Positions 16,238 through 25,130 are shown, counted from the first letter of the stretch. The stretch is DNA of 64,000 nt from JANNSO01 sp964485395 (GCA_964485395.1 CAZAJF010000001.1:62001-126000), one strand, 5' to 3'. The notes: generated by a model from the letters alone, not told the origin. Numbers and translations are program-made.

Positions 16238-17428
16238 ATGTCATCAACAATCAACGATGGGCGCTTGCTCATCAATACCCGCTCTTTAAGCGGCGTAGCT
16301 AAATCCTTACAGAGAAAAGATCCCCGCTTCAATGGTAAAGGGCACTCGAAAACACTGGATTCCCTTGCCAGACAACTCGGTTTTGCTTCATATAACGAAG
16401 CAAATCAAGAACTTACGCCACGAGCCGCATATCCTGAGAATCTTCATCGCACGCCATCATGGCGGATTGAATCAGAATTGTTATCTGGTGGAATAAGCGC
16501 TGCCGCAAAAAAAACTCTGTCCTTAAGCAAAATCCCTGTTTCTAGCCTAACAAAGCTCGCCGGAAATGATAAAAACGACAATCCATGGTATTTATTAACT
16601 CACGAAGCGGCAACAAGCCACAGATTGCTAAACTCCCAAATCGCATTACTGCATTTTAATATCTTCAATACTGAAATGATGCCTGGCTTTGGACCATACT
16701 ATGAACCAAATTTCGAATTGGATTGGCACGATGAAAAAGGCAATCCCGGCTATTTGGTCCCGGCAATATCATTACTAGATGCTCTCGATTTGATACTGGC
16801 ACGCAATCGCTGTTCCCGTCCATGGAGAATTACAGATTACCATGGACATACTGATAATTCCGCTTACTTCACGGACAGGCAAGCAACTGGACTATATCTT
16901 AACATATCTTCCAGATCAGTCTCTGCCGAATCGGTACAACAGTTAAAATATTTTATTAGCAAGTATTCTATTAACATAACCAGTTTGGTTGGATTACATG
17001 ATCAGCTTAATGATCTGATTGATTCAAATTTCAATCTATCAGAAAACATGAATGTGGAATCTTTTTTTAACCCAGTATTTGAATTTGAAAAGCAGATTGA
17101 AGCTTTTTACACATCTGCTTTTAAGGATGCTGTAGTATTTTTTGAGGGGGTACGATATCTCAGTTGGGTTTATCGGACGATCGTAAATTGCCCAAGTTTG
17201 TTTACCTGTTTGCCCTGGCGAGATATCGGGTTGGATTCGGCTGAATACCTTCAACAAATAGCGCAATATTTTGGTGGAAATCTTAGCCAGCCCTTTCTTG
17301 ATAGAGTTTTTTGTCCACCTAATGCATTGACGTATAGCCGTTCGGAACTTGGAGAAGGTTATGCCTTGAAAGTGAAACGGGGCAATAAACCTATAGGCAA
17401 AGACGTGCTACTACCGAGCCAGGAATAG
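16238..17428 (+). CDS. Island cargo gene 1: unknown protein with small N-terminal helical motif
   Basis: A 396-residue protein, first of three co-directional cargo genes, with an excellent ribosome site (GGAGGTAGT). Residues 12-58 (SGVAKSLQRKD...HSKTLDSLARQLGFASYNEA) match a short helical motif (HS-x-x-L-x-x-x-A-x-x-x-GF-x-x-(W/Y)N) that I know from N-termini of many plasmid and phage-borne proteins of unknown role. The rest (60-396) is not recognised. It contains several Trp/Tyr/His-rich segments (NPWYLLTHEAATSHR, PWRITDYHGHTDN), no signal peptide and no membrane helix, so it is likely cytoplasmic. Its AT-rich codon use differs from the flanking chromosome. It ends 11 bp before the NERD-like gene. 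Confidence 0.8.
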   Translation: MSSTINDGRLLINTRSLSGVAKSLQRKDPRFNGKGHSKTLDSLARQLGFASYNEANQELTPRAAYPENLHRTPSWRIESELLSGGISAAAKKTLSLSKIPVSSLTKLAGNDKNDNPWYLLTHEAATSHRLLNSQIALLHFNIFNTEMMPGFGPYYEPNFELDWHDEKGNPGYLVPAISLLDALDLILARNRCSRPWRITDYHGHTDNSAYFTDRQATGLYLNISSRSVSAESVQQLKYFISKYSINITSLVGLHDQLNDLIDSNFNLSENMNVESFFNPVFEFEKQIEAFYTSAFKDAVVFFEGVRYLSWVYRTIVNCPSLFTCLPWRDIGLDSAEYLQQIAQYFGGNLSQPFLDRVFCPPNALTYSRSELGEGYALKVKRGNKPIGKDVLLPSQE

Positions 17429-17439
17429 AAGGTAGCAGT

Positions 17440-18318
17440 ATGAATAATTCAACTACTCACTTTGAAATACTTGGTACCATACCCACGCAATCTAATTCCG
17501 AGTTCAGGCAATTTTCACGAGTTATCAAAATCCTTAAGCGAGCATCAATCGGGCTTGATTTTTGTGTTTTACTGATCCATTGCAGATATTTTCAAGCACA
17601 ACCCGATAGTAGTGATTCAACCAGTCATGGATGGAAAGGGGAGTTTGATGTTATAGCCTTCGCTCCCGACCGCATTATCATATATGAGCTTAAATCAGGA
17701 TTGTTTGACATCCGTTATGGCAGGTCTGATAAAAAACCTTGGGGGATTTTTAGAAAAGGACATCGACACCAAGAAGATTCTTGGTTTAATCAAGCCTCAC
17801 GACAGCGCTACTACTTATTACAGACGTATCTGAACGAACAGCGGGATCGTCTTGGGATTCCTGAGCCTAATCATTTTATGGTCGATTCCAGGATCGTTGT
17901 ACCCAATGGTTCGAATACGGATGGATTTTATTACAAAATTCCGCAAGAAATGAGTTCAGCCGATATTGCGCAATTCTGCCAAGTAGTCTCAACAGAGGAT
18001 GCAGAATTTATCAGGCTAATCTATTGTGACTATCTTGCAGACAAGGAAATATTTTCAATCCATGATCGCTTGAACGGAATTGCCTGCAAAAGACTTGGCC
18101 TAATATTTAAAAAAATTAATTACATTCCCCGAGTTGAGCGCTGGTTTCAGCTTATTCATGAGCGAGACATACTTACGGATTTTCAATTAATCAGTTCGGT
18201 TCAATTTGCATTGGATAGGAACATGGCCATAAAACTAGCCAAAGAACTGATTGAACAACAAACTCTTGTTGAGAACGCGTATATGGTCAATACTCTAGCA
18301 AACATGGAGGTCTCTTAA
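17440..18318 (+). CDS. Island cargo gene 2: NERD-like PD-(D/E)xK nuclease-fold protein
   Basis: A 292-residue soluble protein. Residues 62-90 read GWKGEFDVIAFAPDRIIIYELKSG: the GE-x-D ... E-x-K layout (E68, D70, E83, K85) of the nuclease-related (NERD) and wider restriction-endonuclease-like fold. Downstream QASRQRYYLLQTYLNEQ and DSRIVVPNG continue the NERD pattern of a helix followed by a core strand. The C-terminal 100 residues are mostly helical and unassigned. A nucleic-acid cleaving or binding role is inferred; catalytic residues are present but activity is not proven. The TAA stop shares its last A with the ATG of the next gene (TAATG), implying translational coupling within one operon. 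Confidence 0.75.
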   Translation: MNNSTTHFEILGTIPTQSNSEFRQFSRVIKILKRASIGLDFCVLLIHCRYFQAQPDSSDSTSHGWKGEFDVIAFAPDRIIIYELKSGLFDIRYGRSDKKPWGIFRKGHRHQEDSWFNQASRQRYYLLQTYLNEQRDRLGIPEPNHFMVDSRIVVPNGSNTDGFYYKIPQEMSSADIAQFCQVVSTEDAEFIRLIYCDYLADKEIFSIHDRLNGIACKRLGLIFKKINYIPRVERWFQLIHERDILTDFQLISSVQFALDRNMAIKLAKELIEQQTLVENAYMVNTLANMEVS

Positions 18319-19763
18319 TGATCTGTAAATCAAAACGGTATTGCTTTTATTTTTCTTTGTGTATTGTAATAACCTTTTCGGGTTGTGCAACCCTGGAGCG
18401 TCTAAAAGACGATTTTACCAATACCTTTATAAAACCCAAGGATTCATCAACCGCGACTCCGAGCACTTCTCTTAGCAACGAACGGTCGACTGCAACACCT
18501 CAGACAAGTGCGCAAATTCCCCGTATCGTCAACGATCCTGCAAACGCGATTGATGTTTCAAAATATAGAACGAATAGCGTTCAGCCTATTTCCAATACTT
18601 TGAGTCGATCTAAACCAGCATCCGCGATCACCAATATTCGCGAACTTACTGCGTTGGTAGATGCGTTGAGAGCCGTGAGCGAGAATCCGTTCCTTCAAGT
18701 TAAAGCCATTCATGATTGGGTCGCTCTTACCATTCAATATGATACGGCATCGTTTTTTAGCGGTAACTTACCCGATCAATCCTGGCAGGCTGTCTTGCGA
18801 AGCGGAAAGGGCGTATGTGAAGGTTATGCCAATGTCCTCGACCAGATGCTGCGGATTGCCGGTTTCCCCACCTCGAAAGTATCGGGGTACGCCCGCGGTG
18901 TCGGCAGCAACAGCCTCGCACCTGAGGATCCACGAAAATCCAACCATGCCTGGAATATGGTGAAGATTCAGAATTATTGGTACCTGTTGGACTCAACCTG
19001 GGATTCAGGTTACATGGATGGTAAAGTTGCACAACGCGCATATTCTACCGCCTACTTTCTCATTAAGCCGGAATGGATTATTTACACTCACTTTCCTAGC
19101 CGGGTTGATTGGCAATTATTGGAAAAACCCGTTACTTCAAGTGAGTTTACAAATAGGCCGGATTTGAGCGGAAAGTTCTTCGATTATGTTTTGGACGGGT
19201 ATCAAACGCTCGGGCTAAAAATGGCAATACGCGAACCAGCTCAGATTAACTTGCAGGTTAAAAACAACTTTAAATTCAATGCGGTCTTTTATGATGCTAC
19301 CGGCCGTGAGGCAAATTATGGATTTGTCCAACAGCAAGATGGAACATTGAAAATTTATATGGCACCACCGCCGGGCACTTGGCTGCTTCGTTTGTTCGCC
19401 GCGCCAATGGACAATGATCGATATGAATCGATAGCCGAACTGGTAATCGATTCGAGTAATACAAGTCAAGTCTCATTCCCGGTTTTATATTCTGATTATC
19501 AAACCCATAAAGCCAGACTGATTTCGCCGTTTTTCAAGGCGTTAAAAGCCGGCAGCAGCGAAGAGTTTTTGGTTTACATTGAAAACATTGCAAAAGCCTT
19601 TGTTCAGGTAAACGGTCGACATCTTGAAATGGAGCCTCGTGGAGGAAATATCTACGCGCTTCAGGTTGTTGTTCCCGCCAGCGGCACGATAGATATATTC
19701 ATCCAAAAAAGTTCAAATTCCAATATGCAGTCAGGGCTTCTGCGTATACCGATTATTCCCTAA
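18318..19763 (+). CDS. Island cargo gene 3: KY-type transglutaminase-like lipoprotein
   Basis: A 481-residue exported lipoprotein: basic N-terminus, hydrophobic core and lipobox FSGC with Cys23. A Ser/Thr/Pro-rich linker (40-105) leads to a transglutaminase-like core with the triad Cys167 (SGKGVCEGYAN), His210 (SNHAWNMVKI) and Asp225 (YLLDSTWD). The following YFLIKPEWIIYTHFP...WQLL segment and a C-terminal beta-rich part resemble kyphoscoliosis-peptidase (KY) family proteins of bacteria and eukaryotes. It should be anchored in the envelope and act as a cysteine peptidase or acyltransferase on proteins or peptides; substrate unknown. Being translationally coupled to a cytoplasmic nuclease-like protein is unusual. 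Confidence 0.85.
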   Translation: MICKSKRYCFYFSLCIVITFSGCATLERLKDDFTNTFIKPKDSSTATPSTSLSNERSTATPQTSAQIPRIVNDPANAIDVSKYRTNSVQPISNTLSRSKPASAITNIRELTALVDALRAVSENPFLQVKAIHDWVALTIQYDTASFFSGNLPDQSWQAVLRSGKGVCEGYANVLDQMLRIAGFPTSKVSGYARGVGSNSLAPEDPRKSNHAWNMVKIQNYWYLLDSTWDSGYMDGKVAQRAYSTAYFLIKPEWIIYTHFPSRVDWQLLEKPVTSSEFTNRPDLSGKFFDYVLDGYQTLGLKMAIREPAQINLQVKNNFKFNAVFYDATGREANYGFVQQQDGTLKIYMAPPPGTWLLRLFAAPMDNDRYESIAELVIDSSNTSQVSFPVLYSDYQTHKARLISPFFKALKAGSSEEFLVYIENIAKAFVQVNGRHLEMEPRGGNIYALQVVVPASGTIDIFIQKSSNSNMQSGLLRIPIIP

Positions 19764-19802
19764 GGTGCATAGCGATAAACCAAAACTTGAAGGAGATTCC
19801 GT

Positions 19803-19886
19803 GTGAGCACTTGTGTGAGCAGAATCCGGTACCAAAGCATGCTATCCCAACGGTGCCTATGGAGCCCATAAAATATAATTATATAA
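19803..19886. repeat. 84-bp repeat, island copy
   Basis: Begins GTGAGCACTTGTGTGAGCAG and is closely similar to 35195-35274, with scattered substitutions. In both places it lies downstream (on the + strand) of an ATPase pseudogene copy: 3.95 kb away here because of the cargo, about 95 bp away at the second locus. No frame or terminator is recognisable inside. Confidence 0.7.
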
Positions 19887-19937
19887 CCTAAAGAAAATTA
19901 GCTAATGCATTATACTGTATATAAATACAGTGCCTCA

Positions 19938-20023
19938 TTCGACTCCCGCCACCTCCAAAAAATTAAGCCCCGCCATTAGGCGGGGTTAATTTTTTATGAG
20001 GAGGTGACGGGAGTCGAACGGGT
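19938..20023. repeat. Right 86-bp direct repeat of the ssrA 3' end
   Basis: Perfect copy of 14378-14463, including the ssrA terminator (19962-19996). No ssrA body precedes it, so this is the displaced 3' end after integration. Confidence 0.95.
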
Positions 20024-20104
20024 ATAAGCGCTGACCAAAGGGAGGATTAGCGCGCATGGATGCGCGCGACAGTTGGCGCAGGCGGCCCGCAAGTCCGAGA
20101 CACG

Positions 20105-20141
20105 AAGTCGAGGACTGAAGGGGACTCCCGACACCTCCATA
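20105..20141. repeat. Dispersed T-arm-like repeat, copy near the island's right end
   Basis: GAAGTCGAGGACTGAAGG then GGACTCCCGACACCTCC. Shares the GACT(G)-GAAGG-GACTCCCG core with 14566-14593 and 30072-30096. Confidence 0.4.
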
Positions 20142-20314
20142 CTAAGTCCTGACAATGCATTGAGTTTTTTTTTACCCATCGATTATATATTATATTTGTA
20201 TGTAGAAAGTATTGTACTTAAAATAGGTCAAAAATGGAAAACACTGAATACTCTCCATGGACTCCATATAAGTTTTTTTCCGACGACTTTTCGCGCTTCA
20301 GACTTGAATGGTCC

Positions 20315-20342
20315 TTGTAAATATGGAAATCGGGCTTATAGT
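20315..20342 (+). promoter_or_regulatory. Predicted promoter of the Cache histidine kinase, nearly leaderless
   Basis: TTGTAA (20315-20320), 16-bp spacer, TATAGT (20337-20342), 6 bp before the ATG at 20349. No Shine-Dalgarno sequence. Confidence 0.45.
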
Positions 20343-20348
20343 TAAAGA

Positions 20349-22277
20349 ATGCAAAGAAAACCTTCTTTAACGCGGCCTTTGCTTATACTGCTGCTTGTTA
20401 CGAGCGTTGGATCCTCTTTGATCATGGGTATCATCTGGAATATTTCACGCAATGCAACCTTCAACATGGAAATGCAGAGTTTTCGTTCCCGGTTTATCGA
20501 AGAAAGACGGAATTCCATCCAAAAATTCGTAAGCATGGCTTCCGCATACGCGGAACTTCGCACGAGGGAAGCGGATGGACTGAATCGCGTGCATTTAAAA
20601 ACAGAGGTATCGGAAGCTCACGAAATAGCTACCTCTTTATATAAGCATTTGCGAGGCACGATGAGCGAAACCGCCCTGAAAAAAACGATATTGGAAGCAT
20701 TGCGGCCGGTGCGTTTCAACGAAGGGCGCGGATATTTTTTTATTGTAGGCCTGGATGGCGTCGAACTTTTGTATCCCATCGCACCGGAGTTCGAAGGCAA
20801 GAACGTATTGAACCTCCAGGATGAATTTGGAACCTATGTGATACGCGACGAGATACGCGCAGTCAAGGAAACCGGGCAGGGTTTTGTCGAAGGTTTTTGG
20901 AAAAAACCCGGGATGCCCGGCGATGCCAAGTATCGCAAGTTTTCGTTCGTAAGGGCGTTCGAACCGTTTGATTGGTATATCGGTGCAGGTGATTACGTGG
21001 ATGAGATAGATTCCGCCACAAGAAGCGAAACGCTCGCCTGGCTGGCTACCTTGAAACTTTCCCCGGGAAATTCATACCTGTATTCGCTTACGTATGAAGG
21101 ACAACCCCTTTTTTTTAAAGGAGGAATAATAGAAGAAGACTCAAGGAATCCGGAAATCGCGGGAACCGGCGGTATGATCCTCGAAAAGTCAATACTCAAG
21201 GACATCGAAGCGGATCCGACGGGCAGATTTTATGAATTCGTGGCAAAGGACATTCCTGCCGAATCCGGAAAATCGACGCAGCCGGTGCGAACAGTATATG
21301 CGATAGGAATTCCTGCTTGGCGCTGGGTTTTGGCGGCTGAGTTCAGAAGCGATGAAATCGATTGGGAAATCAGGGATCGTAAACTTGAATTTCAGCGCGA
21401 AATGATGATCAGGACGATAAGCATTGCACTCGTCAGTATTGCTGCCGCCATCGTTGGGAGCCTGTTTTCGATAGCGATATCGCATCGAATTGGTCTTGCG
21501 CTCAAATCGTTCGTCGACGAATTCGAAAAGTCGGCTTCGGCGTTGGAACCGATGGGCGCGGATTTCAGATGGTCGGAATTCATGACGATAGCGACTTCCG
21601 CCAATGTGATCATTTCCGAACGCAAATCGATCGACCATGACCTTCGGGCTTCGCTCGCAAAGGAGGAAATGCTTGTTCGGGAAATTCACCATAGGGTAAA
21701 AAACAACCTGGCTATTATCGGCAGCTTGATCCGCCTTCGTTCCGCGCAGCTGGAAACGGAGTCGGATCGTTTCGCGATGAGGGATATCGAGCAGCGCATG
21801 GAAGCCATTGCCATGATTCATGCCCGTCTCTATCGCGGCAGGGATCTGCAAAACGTCGATATGTCGGAATATATGGCGGACCTCGGGAAAAATCTTTCAG
21901 GGATGATCGCCGGCAACGCCGCCGTCGAACTTATTGCCCGCTCTGATCAGGTAAGCCTACCCAATGACATCGCGGTTACCGTCGGGCTTCTTTTCTCAGA
22001 AGCAGCCACCAACGCCCTGAAGCACGCGTTCAAGAGCGGGATCGGCGGAAGGCTCGAATTAAGCCTTGTGGAAAAAGGCGGCGACCTCGTTATGCGCATC
22101 GCCGATGACGGAGCCGGGCTGCCTCCCGACGCATTGAACGGAGGTCAAAAATCTCTCGGGATGGTATTGATCAACGCTTTGGCCGGGCAGCTCGGGGGAT
22201 CGATTTCCTTCGACGACGGCGATGCCGGCGGAACGGTGATCACCGTCATGTTCCCCAATCCTTGTCGGATTGGATAG
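20349..22277 (+). CDS. Membrane histidine kinase with extracytoplasmic Cache sensor (HisKA_2 / HWE-like)
   Basis: A 642-residue sensor kinase. Helix 1 spans about residues 10-30. The extracytoplasmic part shows two Cache-like modules (RGYFFIVGLDGVELLYP and YRKFSFVRAFEPFDWYIGAGDYVDEID; then YSLTYEGQPLFFKGG and TVYAIGIPAWRWVLAAEF). Helix 2 lies near 355-380. The phospho-acceptor is His447 in VREIHHRVKNNL, typical of the HisKA_2 subfamily, followed by an ATPase domain (FSEAATNALKHAF, IADDGAGLP, LGMVLINALAGQLGG). The Cache domain suggests sensing of a small organic ligand. No response regulator is adjacent, so its partner is unknown; members of this group often signal to sigma-factor-regulating or diguanylate-cyclase outputs. 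Confidence 0.9.
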   Translation: MQRKPSLTRPLLILLLVTSVGSSLIMGIIWNISRNATFNMEMQSFRSRFIEERRNSIQKFVSMASAYAELRTREADGLNRVHLKTEVSEAHEIATSLYKHLRGTMSETALKKTILEALRPVRFNEGRGYFFIVGLDGVELLYPIAPEFEGKNVLNLQDEFGTYVIRDEIRAVKETGQGFVEGFWKKPGMPGDAKYRKFSFVRAFEPFDWYIGAGDYVDEIDSATRSETLAWLATLKLSPGNSYLYSLTYEGQPLFFKGGIIEEDSRNPEIAGTGGMILEKSILKDIEADPTGRFYEFVAKDIPAESGKSTQPVRTVYAIGIPAWRWVLAAEFRSDEIDWEIRDRKLEFQREMMIRTISIALVSIAAAIVGSLFSIAISHRIGLALKSFVDEFEKSASALEPMGADFRWSEFMTIATSANVIISERKSIDHDLRASLAKEEMLVREIHHRVKNNLAIIGSLIRLRSAQLETESDRFAMRDIEQRMEAIAMIHARLYRGRDLQNVDMSEYMADLGKNLSGMIAGNAAVELIARSDQVSLPNDIAVTVGLLFSEAATNALKHAFKSGIGGRLELSLVEKGGDLVMRIADDGAGLPPDALNGGQKSLGMVLINALAGQLGGSISFDDGDAGGTVITVMFPNPCRIG

Positions 22278-22696
22278 CGGCGGCTTCGCAACAGCGAAAA
22301 CTACAATAAATTTTCTTACGGTCTGGCGAACAAAGTAAACGTCCCCACGGGAGGAAGAGCGCGCAGGATTGCAAAGGCGAGAAGGGAGTCGTTCCGAGCC
22401 GGGGAGGTGCAGGGACGCGCGTGGAGCAACCACGGTTCTCGGTCAACCGTCCGCTCTACCGCCAAAACATCCCATTGAAAAGCTAAATCCAACTGTTCGC
22501 GCTTATTGAAGGAAGGCATGCTCGTTCAGAAGAAATATTCAAACATCTAAGAATCGATTAAGAGCAACCGCATCAATCTGTGTACCCTCGCCGTTTGCTA
22601 ATATAGTTTCACCTCCAACGCCACAACGTGGTTACCAAGATCCGCTTCGCGGTGCAGAGGCTCCTGCCCGCGGCCGGGAGCCTCGGACCTGCCTCC
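22278..22696. other. 419-bp intergenic region, no gene seen
   Basis: Between the histidine kinase and the convergent DUF418 gene. The sequence 22340-22460 is GC-rich and contains AGGGAGTCG and GGAGGTGCAGGGACGCGCGTGGAGCAA, faintly reminiscent of the T-arm-like repeats near ssrA, but the match is too weak to call. GAGGCTCC (22657-22664) and GGAGCCTC (22678-22685) form a hairpin just past the DUF418 stop and may end that transcript, although no T run follows. Confidence 0.35.
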
Positions 22697-23875
22697 CTAG
22701 TCAGCCTTCCTGAAAGCGGGAAGCTTGCCATAGGTCAGGCCGCGCCAGAGCCATTCGAGGGGACCGTAGCGGAAGCGGGAAAGCCACCAGCTGCTCAGCG
22801 CGAGCTGGAGGCCGTAGGTGACGAGGACAAAGCCGAGCCTTAATGCCGGGCCAACCTGCTCGTAGAGCCCGAGTCCGTAGCCGTAGAAGGTCATGGATGC
22901 GAGGATGGACTGGAGGACATAGTTCGTCAGGGCCATGCGGCCACCCGCGGCCAGGGGAGCCAGGGCGCCGGTCCGTTCCGGACGGCTGGCGAGGAGGAGT
23001 ACCCCGCTTGCATAAAAGGCGGTCATGGCGACATTCGCGAAAGCTTCTACGATCGCGGAAGGGAGTTCTCCGGGCAGGCAGAGGGAAAGTGCGATGAGCC
23101 CGAGCCCCGCGATGCCTGACGCAAGGACGAAGGGCTTGAGGCCCGGGAGTTCGGCGAGGCGGTTCAGCCAGCCCCGACGTCCGACGTACAGGCCGGTCAA
23201 GAACATGGCGAAGGCGATCCCGGCCTGGCCGAAGGTCAAGGCGGCGAACACCAAAGGCAGTTCTTTCAGGCGAAATAGGCTCGCCTGGAGGAATCCGGAA
23301 GAGCCGAAGGCGATCCGAGTAGAGCTTAGATAGTCCGTAAAGTCGGCTTTGCCGCCCATGGCATCGAGGGTTTCAACCACGATGTTCGAGGCCGAGCCGA
23401 TGAGCCAAGCCACGATTGCCGCGAAGATGATGATCCGCGTTCCGGACTTCCTAAAAAGGAGGAGGCCAAAACCGAGCAGGGCGTAAAGCTTCAGGATGTC
23501 ACCCTCCCATGCGAGAACGTGATGGATGATGCCGAAAGCCAGGAGAGCGAGGAGGCGGCGGGGATAGATGCTTCCGAAGTCGCGGCCGGAGTCCTCAGCC
23601 CGCATCATCTGGACTGCAAAGCCTGCGCCAAAGAGGAAGGAGAACAAGGTGAAGAATTTCAGGGACAGGAAATTCCCGATGAAAAATTCAGCCGCGGCGT
23701 CCAGGCCAGACCAGGCCGGGGCTGTGTAGCCGGGGACCCAGGTTGGGGCGGCGAAGCCCATGATATTGACGGCAAAGACACCGAAAAGTGCGAAACCGCG
23801 GAGGATATCGAGGGCTTCAATGCGTTCGGCTTTCGAGATGGGCTCGAGTCGAGGGAGGGCGGGTGATTCGGTCAT
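22697..23875 (-). CDS. DUF418-family integral membrane protein
   Basis: A 392-residue protein with about 8-10 membrane helices. The N-terminal signature RIEALDILRGFALFGVFAVNIMGF and the C-terminal part (GRMALTNYVLQSI, FYGYGLGL, WLSRFRYGPLEWLWRGLTYG) are characteristic of the DUF418/YeiB family. Function is unknown; related acyltransferase-3-like folds modify surface molecules. ATG at 23875 follows AAGGAGCTGACC; the longer open frame upstream would run into the divergent promoter region and is rejected. It is divergent from a membrane-anchored AraC regulator (103-bp gap), an arrangement suggesting local regulation. Confidence 0.88.
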   Translation of the reverse strand: MTESPALPRLEPISKAERIEALDILRGFALFGVFAVNIMGFAAPTWVPGYTAPAWSGLDAAAEFFIGNFLSLKFFTLFSFLFGAGFAVQMMRAEDSGRDFGSIYPRRLLALLAFGIIHHVLAWEGDILKLYALLGFGLLLFRKSGTRIIIFAAIVAWLIGSASNIVVETLDAMGGKADFTDYLSSTRIAFGSSGFLQASLFRLKELPLVFAALTFGQAGIAFAMFLTGLYVGRRGWLNRLAELPGLKPFVLASGIAGLGLIALSLCLPGELPSAIVEAFANVAMTAFYASGVLLLASRPERTGALAPLAAGGRMALTNYVLQSILASMTFYGYGLGLYEQVGPALRLGFVLVTYGLQLALSSWWLSRFRYGPLEWLWRGLTYGKLPAFRKAD

Positions 23876-23978
23876 GGTCAGCTCCTTGCGTGGTACTTGT
23901 TCTATATCTTGACCATTGAAAACCCCTCCTTCGACCGGGCCGATCGGCACGTACGCTGAATTCGGTTATACTGGAACC

Positions 23979-25130
23979 ATGGAACTCGAAATAGCCGTGT
24001 CTGCGGCCGGCTTCAGCCTCTGTCTCCTCGTCTGCCTCGTCCTCCTGTCCTCTGTCTGTAGGTGCGACCGCGTGACGGCCACCACCGCTGCGGATCCGCC
24101 CTGGTGGCTGGGTCTTGTATTCCTGGAGACCACGGCTTTCTACGCGGCGGGCCTATCCGCTTCGCTGGACTTTCCCGAACCTGTCAGCGGCCTTCTCTCC
24201 GCGTTCGACGGCAGTTACGGTTTACCCGCCCTTTACCTCTTCGTCCGCGAATCGCTGGGTGCGCCGGCGCGGCGGCCCTCCCTTCATTTCCTGCCTGCTG
24301 TCCTGGTAGGGTCCTTGGCCCTCGTGGCGCTCTTGCTTGGACCGTGGGCTTTCGACCTCCTCGAGGCTTTTTCCTGGCTTGTGGAAAGCGCGCAGTTCAT
24401 GGTCTACGGTTCCATAATGCTCCGCCTCCTCCTCGAGCCCCGACGCGAGGGTCCACGGCTCCGCCAGGCACGACGCCTTGCGCTGGGCTTGCTGGCAAGC
24501 TACCTGCTCCTTTTCGGCTGGGTTTGGCTGGATTCGAGCCGCGCATATTTTCAGGCCCTGTCTGAAGGTGGGCTGTCGGCAAAGACAGTTCCCGGTGTGA
24601 TCGAGTTCCTTCTCGTCCTGCCATGCGTCCTGTTCGCCGGTTATGTCCTCCTTGCCAGGCCATGGCTTCTCTTTGGCGAATTGATGCTTCTCCCGCCGCG
24701 GGAATCATCTCCTCCCAGTATACCCGGTCCTGCGGCCGCCCTGCGGAAGTACGCGCGGACCAGGCTCGCCGCGGGCCAGGGAACACGCATTCTGGACAGG
24801 GCCCGAACCTTGCTGAATGGCATGGAGGACCTTTCCGCCGAGAGCCTCACTCCCCGCTCACTGGCTGCGGCCCTAGGCTTGCCATACCACGTCCTGTCGC
24901 GCGTTGCCAACGAGGTCGGTTCGGGCGGGGTGCCCGGCCTGATCGCCAATGCCCGGCTGGACCGGGCCGAGCGGCTCCTCGCCGAACAGCCAGGCTTTTC
25001 CGTCCTGGATGTGGCTTTCGAGGCCGGCTTTGCCGCCAAGTCAAGCTTCAACGAGGCCTTCAAGCGGCGCCATGGGGTCGGACCCCGCGAGTGGAGGGAA
25101 TCGGCGCGCTCTGGCCCAGGCTCTGGCTAG
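23979..25130 (+). CDS. Membrane-anchored AraC-family transcriptional regulator
   Basis: A 383-residue protein: about seven N-terminal hydrophobic helices (residues 1-245), a short Pro-rich linker, then a C-terminal AraC-type DNA-binding domain of about 100 residues (RSLAAALGLPYHVLSRVANE as first helix-turn-helix; FSVLDVAFEAGFAAKSSFNEAFKRRHGVGPREWRE as second). Such 7TM-AraC proteins are common in Spirochaetes and Bacteroidetes and presumably link a membrane signal to transcription. ATG at 23979 is preceded by TATACT only 6 bp upstream, suggesting a leaderless transcript. The neighbouring divergent DUF418 gene is the likeliest target. GC content is high even for this window. Confidence 0.85.
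   Translation: MELEIAVSAAGFSLCLLVCLVLLSSVCRCDRVTATTAADPPWWLGLVFLETTAFYAAGLSASLDFPEPVSGLLSAFDGSYGLPALYLFVRESLGAPARRPSLHFLPAVLVGSLALVALLLGPWAFDLLEAFSWLVESAQFMVYGSIMLRLLLEPRREGPRLRQARRLALGLLASYLLLFGWVWLDSSRAYFQALSEGGLSAKTVPGVIEFLLVLPCVLFAGYVLLARPWLLFGELMLLPPRESSPPSIPGPAAALRKYARTRLAAGQGTRILDRARTLLNGMEDLSAESLTPRSLAAALGLPYHVLSRVANEVGSGGVPGLIANARLDRAERLLAEQPGFSVLDVAFEAGFAAKSSFNEAFKRRHGVGPREWRESARSGPGSG

Larger units (their letters stand above)
14398..20023. mobile_element. Integrated genomic island at ssrA, bounded by 86-bp repeats, without integrase
   Basis: The segment between the two 86-bp repeats is about 5.5 kb. Its cargo (16.2-19.8 kb) is visibly AT-richer than the flanks. It contains a decayed AAA_14/DUF4143 ATPase, three intact co-directional genes and an 84-bp repeat (19803-19886) that recurs at 35195. 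Integration at the 3' end of ssrA with duplication of that end is typical of tyrosine-recombinase islands, but no integrase, transposase or relaxase frame is present, so it is either a decayed or a trans-mobilised element. Orientation unknown. Confidence 0.7.
20024..20348. repeat. Region with degenerate T-arm-like repeat and histidine-kinase promoter
   Basis: A GC-rich stretch (20040-20095) with nested inverted repeats (GCGCGCATGGATGCGCGC) leads to GGGGACTCCCGACACCTCC at 20123-20141, a degenerate inverted partner of the GGAGGTGACGGGAGTC at 20000. Similar pieces occur at 14566-14593 and 30072-30101. After 20150 the sequence is AT-rich and contains the promoter at 20315-20342. No coding frame is convincing. 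Confidence 0.4.

Noticed and set aside
14440..20023. tRNA genes suggested by GAGTCGAAC / GTTCGACTC motifs
   Set aside because: No complete cloverleaf or matching acceptor stem accompanies these motifs apart from the tmRNA itself; they are fragments of its 3' end.
14398..20023. Integrase, transposase or relaxase in the ssrA island
   Set aside because: All frames above 60 codons were read; none shows the catalytic residues of a tyrosine or serine recombinase or a DDE transposase.
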